Assembly (NCBI GenBank): GCA_025210575.1
Contig: JAOARK010000028.1
Span: forward strand, 1 to 6,063
DNA from: Schleiferiaceae bacterium
GTDB taxonomy: Bacteria; Bacteroidota; Bacteroidia; Flavobacteriales; Schleiferiaceae
Reading direction: 5' to 3'
DNA: 6,063 nucleotides
Of the stretch, positions 5,737 through 6,063 are shown piece after piece. A model generated the notes under the pieces. It was not told the DNA's origin. It was given only the letters and a program-made list of their open reading frames with translations, and did no database searches. The first letter of the stretch is position 1, and the number at the start of each line of letters is the position of its first letter. A program made the translations under genes and the position numbers.

Positions 5737-5800
5737 GTAAAGGTGAGCAGTTTAAACATAAATCTAGTGGAATAAATTTTAGTTAGGATCCCACCTTTAC
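5737..5800 (+). repeat. structured repeat element, copy 3
   Basis: Contains the 25-bp core at 5760-5784 and the AGG extension (28 bp shared with copy 1). It is enclosed by perfect 9-bp arms GTAAAGGTG (5737-5745) and CACCTTTAC (5792-5800), starting 2 nt after the secreted-protein stop. Inner pairing AAC/GTT and TAAA/TTTA again leaves the CTAGTGG-containing loop. It could act as a 3'-end hairpin for the gene, though no T-tract follows. Confidence 0.82.
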
Positions 5801-5822
5801 ATCAGCAAATATATATAATAAC

Positions 5823-5857
5823 ACTAATGAAATTCAGTTAAATTAGTATTAAATACT
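5823..5857. promoter_or_regulatory. A/T-rich palindromes upstream of the last ORF
   Basis: ACTAAT (5823-5828) pairs with ATTAGT (5842-5847), and overlapping this is the odd-centred palindrome AGTATTAAATACT (5845-5857), 24 nt before the ATG at 5882. Either could be an operator. In such A/T-rich DNA both may be chance. I see no convincing promoter in 5801-5881. Confidence 0.2.
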
Positions 5858-5881
5858 GTTTTTGTTTCAAATCCTTCTTGA

Positions 5882-6063
5882 ATGCCCAAATTAAAGGGGT
5901 TGTCAGTATTAAAAAATATACTATTATTGCTTTTAATAGTATTAATTACCTATAATTTACTTGATAACTTTGTTTTTGAAATTGTTTTGATATTTCTGCA
6001 TCTTCTTTATTTGAGTTCTTTAAGTATCAGAAGAAGAAGGTGTTGGGGAGATAACATACGGAA
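5882..6063 (+). CDS. small hydrophobic protein, partial at the right edge
   Basis: An open frame from ATG 5882 (an in-frame TGA lies immediately upstream) runs off the window after 60 codons. It reads MPKLKGLSVLKN, then a strongly hydrophobic run (about 13-29), a short polar break (NLLDNF), a second hydrophobic run (about 33-48), and a basic SIRRRRCW stretch. This fits a two-helix membrane protein with a cytosolic basic segment. No family is recognised. The alternative is chance: A/T-rich DNA readily encodes Leu/Ile runs. Confidence 0.4.
   Translation, partial: MPKLKGLSVLKNILLLLLIVLITYNLLDNFVFEIVLIFLHLLYLSSLSIRRRRCWGDNIR

Noticed and set aside
4861..5800. CRISPR array from the three direct repeats.
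   Set aside because: Spacing is 74 and 805 bp, a gene lies between copies, and there are no cas genes.
5965..5972. A perfect TAACTTTG -7 box.
   Set aside because: It lies inside the last ORF with no TTG at the right distance and no following gene in the window.

Overview
The window looks like chromosomal DNA from a member of the Bacteroidota, probably Flavobacteriia-like. The evidence is low GC, starts preceded by A/T-rich leaders without Shine-Dalgarno sequences, TAnnTTTG-type -7 promoter boxes, a short secreted protein with a 'LLGQ' signal-peptide end, and a PqqB-like lipoprotein of a type I associate with this phylum. The genus cannot be told from the sequence.

Left part (1-2156): a DUF805 membrane protein on the minus strand (68-478) diverges from a compact three-gene plus-strand operon. 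The operon encodes an NTF2/SnoaL-like protein (518-985), a PqqB-related metallo-beta-lactamase-fold lipoprotein (982-1944) and a YwbE-family small protein (1941-2156). Both internal junctions are ATGA stop/start overlaps, so the three are probably co-translated. They look like housekeeping or accessory metabolic genes of unknown precise role.

Middle (2157-4658): a 219-bp intergenic region carries a good Bacteroidota-type promoter and a 10-bp palindrome. It leads into a 760-residue sigma-54-dependent activator with three PAS-type sensor segments, a coiled-coil linker, an intact AAA+ domain with GAFTGA, and a Fis-type helix-turn-helix. There is no receiver domain, so it probably senses a ligand or redox state directly, or through a partner.

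Right part (4659-6063): this is the least ordinary stretch. It contains a 10-bp inverted repeat just after the regulator, a sigma-A-type promoter overlapping the approach to a near-consensus sigma-54 -24/-12 motif, and three copies of a 25-bp identical repeat (28 bp in two of them). Each copy sits inside its own inverted repeat, and the arm sequences differ between copies while still pairing. One gene, a roughly 200-residue secreted Ser/Thr/Asn-rich beta-type protein (5132-5734), lies between copies 2 and 3. Its leader contains a separate 54-nt imperfect hairpin. A small membrane-protein ORF runs off the right edge.

Working model (inference): the sigma-54 activator may control the downstream secreted gene through the inverted repeat and the -24/-12-like site. 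The three structured repeats are either a family of small mobile/REP-like elements or conserved RNA/ssDNA hairpins with a fixed apical core and freely varying stems. No recombinase, transposase, tRNA, rRNA or CRISPR array is present in the window.
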